Positions 59,534 to 64,000 of a DNA stretch of 64,000 bases are shown here, piece by piece. Within the stretch, counting starts at the first letter, position 1. Every line of letters begins with the position of its first letter. Position numbers and translations under genes: made by a program. The DNA is from Hyperoodon ampullatus (Eukaryota; Chordata; Mammalia; Artiodactyla; Ziphiidae), in contig OX457068.1 in the NCBI GenBank assembly GCA_949752795.1, forward strand, positions 53,906,516 through 53,970,515, written 5' to 3'. The notes beneath the pieces were generated by a model, which was not told the origin of the DNA, made no database searches, and worked only from the letters and a program-made list of their open reading frames with translations.

Positions 59534-62500
59534 TTTTTTTAAGCATCTTTATAGGAGTATAATTGCTTTACAATGGTATGTTAATTTCTGCTTTATAACA
59601 AAGTGAATGCATCATACATATACATATGCCCCCATATCTCTTCCCTCTTGCATCTCCCCTCCTCTCACCCTCCCTATCCCACCCCTCTAGGTGGTCACAA
59701 AGCACCGAGTTGATCTCCCTGGGTTATGCGGCTGCTTCCCACTAGCTATCTATTTTATGTTTGGTAGTGTATATATGTGCATGCCACACTCTCACTTTGT
59801 CCCAGTTTACTCTTCTCCCTCCCTGTTTCCTCAAGTCCATTCTCTACTAGGTCTGTGTCTTTATTCCCATCTTGCCCCTAGGGTCTTCATGACATTTTGG
59901 TTTTTTTTTTAGATTCCATATATATGTGTTAGCATACGGTATTTGTTTTTCTCTTTCTGACTTACTTCACTCTCTATGACAGACTCTAAATCCATCCACC
60001 TCCCTACACATAACTCAATTTCATTTCTTTTAATGGCTGAGTAATATTCCACTGTATATATGTGCCATATCTTCTTTATACATTCATCTGTTGATGGACA
60101 CTTAGGTTGCTTCCATGACCTGGCTATTGTAAATAGAACTGCAATGAACATTTTGGTACATGTCTCTTTTTGAATTATGGTTTTCTCAGGGTATATGCCC
60201 AGTAGTGGGATTGCCGGGTGGTATGGTAGTTCTACTTTTAGTTTTGTAAGGAACATCCATACTGTTCTCCATAGTGGTTGTATCAATTTACATTGCCACC
60301 AACAGTGTAAGAGTGTTCCCTTTTCTCCACACCCTCTCCAGTATTTGTTGTTTGTAAATTTTTTGATGATGACCATTCTGACAGGTGTGAGATGATATGT
60401 CATTGTAGTTTTGATTTCCATTTCTCTAATGATTAATGATGTTGAGTGTTCTTTCATGTGTTTGTTGGCAATCTGTATATCTTCTTTGGAAAAATGTCTA
60501 TTAAGTTCTTCTGCCCATTTTTGGATTGGCTTGTTTGTTTTTTTTGATATTGAGCTGCATGAGCTGCTTGTAAATTTTGGAGATTAATCCTTTGTCAGTT
60601 GCTTCATATGCAAATATTTTCTCCGATTCTGAGGGTTCTCTTTTCATCTTGTTTATGGTTGCCTTTGCTGTGCAAAAGCTTTGAAGTTTCATTAGGTCCC
60701 ATTTGTTTATTTTTGTTTTTATTTCCATTTCTCTAGGAGGTGGGTCAAAAAGGATCTTGCTGTGATTTATGTCATAGAGTGTTCTGCCTATGTTTCCTCT
60801 CAGAGTTTGATAGTGTCAGGTCTTACATTTAGGTCTTTAATCCATTTTGAGTTTATTTTTGTGTATGGTGTTAGAGAGTGTTCTAATTTCAGTCTTTTAC
60901 ACGTAGCCGTCCAGTTTTCCCAGCACCAGTTATTGAAGAGGCTGTGTTTTCTCCACTGAATATTCTTGCCTCCTTTACCAAAGATAAGGTGACTATATAT
61001 GTGTGGGTTTATCTTGGAGTTTTCTATCCTGTTTCATTGATCTATATTTCTGTTTTTGTGCCCGAATCATACTGTCTTGATTACTGTAGCTTTGTATTAT
61101 AGTCAGAAGTCAGGGAGCCTGATTTCTCCAGCTCCATTTTTCTTTCTCAAGATTGCTTTGGCTATTCCGGGTCTTTGTGTTTCCATACAAATTGTGAATT
61201 TTTTTGTTCTAGTTCTGTGAAAAATGCCAGTGGTAGTTTAATAGGAATTGCATTGAATCTGTAGATTGCTTTGGGTAGTAGAGTCATTTTCACAATATTG
61301 TTTCTTCCAATCCAAGAACATGGTATATATCTCTATCTGTTTTTATCATCTTTAATTTTTTTCATTAGTGTCTTACAGTTTTCTGCATACAGATCTTTTG
61401 TCTCCTTAGGTAGGTTTATTCCTAGGTATTTTATTATTTTTGTTGCAATGGTAAATGGGAGTGTTTTCTTAATTTCACTTTCAGATTTTTTCATCATTAG
61501 TGTATAGGAATGCAAGAGATTTCTGTGCATTATTTTTGTATGTTGCTAGTTTACCAAATTTACTAATTAGCTCGAGTCATTTTCTGGTAACGTCTTTAGG
61601 ATTCTCTATGTATAGTATCATGTCATCTGCAAAGAGTGACAGCTTTACTTCTTCTTTTCCAATTTGGATTCCTTTTATTTCTTTTACTTTGATTGCTGTG
61701 GTTAAAACACTATGTTGAATAATAGTGGTAAGAGTGGGCAACCTTGTCTTGTTCCTGATCTTAGTGGAAATGGTTTCAATTTTTCACCATTGAGGACAAT
61801 GTTGGCTGTGCATTTGTCATATATGGCGTTTATTATGTTGAGGAAATTTCCCTCTATACCTACTTTCTGGAAGGTTTTTATCCTAAATGGGTGTTGAATT
61901 TTGTCAAAAGCTTTCTCTGCATCTATTGAGATGATCATATGGTTTTTCTCCTTCAATTTGTTAATATGGTGTATCATATTGATTGATTTGTGTATATTGA
62001 AGAATCCTTGCATTCCTGGGATAAACCCCACTTGATCATAGTGTATGATCCTTTTGATGTGTTGTTGGATTCTGTTTGCTAGTATTTTGTTGAGGATTTC
62101 TGCATCTATATTCATCAGTGATATTGGCCTTTAGTTTTCTTTCTTGTGACATCTTTGTCTGGTTTTGTTATCAGAGTGATGGTGGCCTTGTAGAATGAGT
62201 TTGGGAGTGTTCCTCCCTCTGTTATATTTTGGAAGAGTTTGAGAAGGATAGTCTTAGCTTTTCTCTAAATGTTTGACAATTCGCCTGCATAGCCATCTGG
62301 TCCTGGGCTTTAGTTTTTAAAAAATTTTTAATCACAGTTTCAGTACTTGTAATTTGTTTATATTTTTTGTTTCTTCATGGTTCAGTCTCGGAAGGCTGTG
62401 CGTTTCTAAGAATTTGTCAATTTCTTCCAGGTTGTCCATTTTATTGTCATATAATTGCTTTTAGTAATCTCTCATGATCCTTCGTATTTCTGCAGTGTCA

Positions 62501-62985
62501 GTTGTTACTTCTTTTTCATTTCTAATTCTATTGATTTGAGTCATCTCCCTTTTTTTCTTGATGAGTCTGGCTAATTGTTTATCAATTTTGTTTATCTTCT
62601 CAAAGAACCAGCTTTTAGTTTTATTGATCTTTGCTATCATTTCCTTCATTTCTTTTTCATTTATTTCTGATCTGGTTTTTATGATTTATTTCCTTCTGCT
62701 AACTTTCGGGTTTTGTTGTTTTTCTTTTTCTAATTACTTTAGGTGTAAGCTTAGGTTGTGTGTTTGAGATTTTTCTTGTTCCTTGAGGTGAGATTGAATT
62801 GCTATATACTTCCCCCTTAGAACTGCTTTTGCTGCATCCCATAGGTATTGAGTCTTCGTGTTTTCCTTTTCATTGCTTTCTAGGTATTTTTTCATTTCCT
62901 CTTTGATTTCTTCAGTGATCTCTTAGTTATTTAGTAGCATATTATTTAGGTTTCATGTGTTTGTTAAAGGTTTGCATATTTTTTT
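59534..62985 (-). mobile_element. LINE-1 retrotransposon, copy D (5'-truncated)
   Basis: On the minus strand the 3' end is at 59534 (A tail as poly-T, then aagcatctttataggagtat = reversed tail block). It runs through 3' UTR and most of ORF2 and stops at the equivalent of about 1965 of copy A, so the endonuclease domain and ORF1 are absent. The reversed G-rich tract survives as four C runs at 59668-59685. Right target duplication not resolved because of T-rich flanks. Confidence 0.92.
59909..62985 (-). pseudogene. L1 copy D ORF2 remnant
   Basis: The C-terminus is best kept: 60457-59909 gives 182 open codons with the Cys/His-rich motif ([16 protein letters not shown]) and the normal C-terminal end. 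Note the first Cys of the motif is Tyr here. RT pieces lie at 62115-61702 ([16 protein letters not shown]), about 61640-61600 (reversed ADD region) and 61530-61333. Several frameshifts separate them. The endonuclease is missing. Confidence 0.9.
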
Positions 62986-63594
62986 GTTTTGTTTTTTAGG
63001 AGTCTTTTAAATGTTATTCTTTTAATTTTTATACAAGTTTTATAGGTTACTCTCCATTTACAGTTATTACAAAATATTGGGTATATACCCAAAAATTTTC
63101 AAAGTAAGAGCTTTGGATTTTGCTGACATACTCTCATGTTTCTTAGATTTCTATTTAGTTATTTTTTCTCTCTAGCTTACTTGGTTTGCCTTTTTATTTT
63201 TCTTAGTTAAATTCTTGAGCCATTTATTTATACTTGCTCATTTTAGAAGATTACTATTGAAATTACATTGTTATTCATTTTAAAGTATTTTTTAATTTTC
63301 GTTTCCTTTTTCTTCTATAGGAAGAACTAATTTATTTCCAAATATCTAAATACATGGTTTGTCTAAAGTGAACTTTTTGTTTTTGTGTTTTTTTGAGTTA
63401 AGTTGCCTTTTGGAGTGAGGATGTAATTTGCATATTATTGATTCTTTGAAAAATTTTAGCCTTATTTGTTTGACTGAATAGCTGGTGAGTGGTTCCAAGG
63501 GTTCTATGCATATACTTTATCTGTCACTTTCAGATACATGCACACATACATATCTGTCACCTTGTCTGCTGATTTTTTAATTTTATTTTTCAAA
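62986..63594. other. AT-rich DNA, no gene seen
   Basis: T-rich low-complexity flank of copy D, then low-copy sequence; 63040-63100 (ggttactctccatttacagt, tacaaaatattgggtatata) may be another L1-related fragment. Confidence 0.4.
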
Positions 63595-64000
63595 TTAACA
63601 TACTGAAAGTTTTGTTATCTTTTGGTGTTAAATTCAACGATTTTAAATTATGTATAGATTCATATTCATATACCACCAGAATCAGGATGCAGAATAGTTG
63701 TATTGTTCCTCAGAACTCTCTCATGCTGTCACTTTATAGTCATGTCTTCTCCAAATCTGTAACTTCTGGTTGCTATTGCTCTGTTCTCTGTCATTGTGGT
63801 CTTTCCTATTTCAGAATGTCACATAAATGGAATTATATAGTATGTAACTTTTTGAGATTTACTTATTTTATTCAATATGATGCCTTTGAGCTGTGTCCAA
63901 GCTTTTAAATATATCAGTAGTTTGTATACTATATCTATAGTAATTTTTAGTGATTATACTACAGTTGGCCTATCCATTAACTTACTGAAGAGCACTTGAG
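63595..64000 (-). mobile_element. Old L1 3' region, running off the window
   Basis: The plus strand shows reversed old-L1 3' landmarks: gattcatattcatataccac, tgtcacataaatggaattat, tatagtatgtaactttttga, gtgattatactacagttggc, ctatccattaacttactgaa. The element continues beyond the window. Confidence 0.6.

Overview
This is mammalian nuclear DNA, and the repeats point to a cetartiodactyl, most probably a whale or dolphin. The evidence is three or four tRNA-derived SINEs of the CHR type (head motif like ttccctggtgg, internal B box like gggttcgagccct) and several LINE-1 (L1) copies of one related lineage, on a background of old mammalian repeats (MIR, L2, L3/CR1-like, MLT1/MaLR LTRs, HAL1). There is no sign of bacterial, viral or plasmid organisation. 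I found no host protein-coding exon, no structural RNA gene and no CpG island. The only intact long reading frame that looks like a real protein is L1 ORF1.

Layout. 1-5393: a young L1 (copy A, plus strand, 5' end outside the window) with intact ORF1 and an ORF2 broken by one frameshift and one stop. 5395-9670: an older L1 (copy B, minus strand) into which A appears to have inserted, giving a tail-to-tail inverted pair. 9671-15360: low-copy sequence with two abutting MLT1-type LTRs at 11399-12215. 15364-17095: a 5'-inverted (twin-primed) L1 and a second, internally deleted L1. 18030-19675: old L1 pieces on both strands. 19676-24610: mostly low-copy. 24615-31500: old L1 pieces surrounding a decayed, near full-length L1 (copy C), itself interrupted by a SINE with a perfect 15-bp target duplication. 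31500-36125: A-rich DNA with HAL1/L1 remains. 36126-43725: mostly low-copy with MIRs and a possible solo LTR. 43730-45875: an ancient L2 split by three later insertions. 45876-58073: low-copy with MIR, L2, L3-like and MLT1 fragments and microsatellites. 58087-59328: three SINEs in both orientations. 59534-62985: a 5'-truncated minus-strand L1 (copy D). 63595-64000: an older L1 piece running off the end.

The window therefore reads as an intergenic or deep-intronic retrotransposon graveyard. Its most informative content is the record of L1 insertion, inversion, truncation and nesting. I did not find a convincing undescribed biological system. Repeat family names are given from recognition of characteristic motifs, not from a database search, and old-repeat boundaries are approximate to tens of bases.
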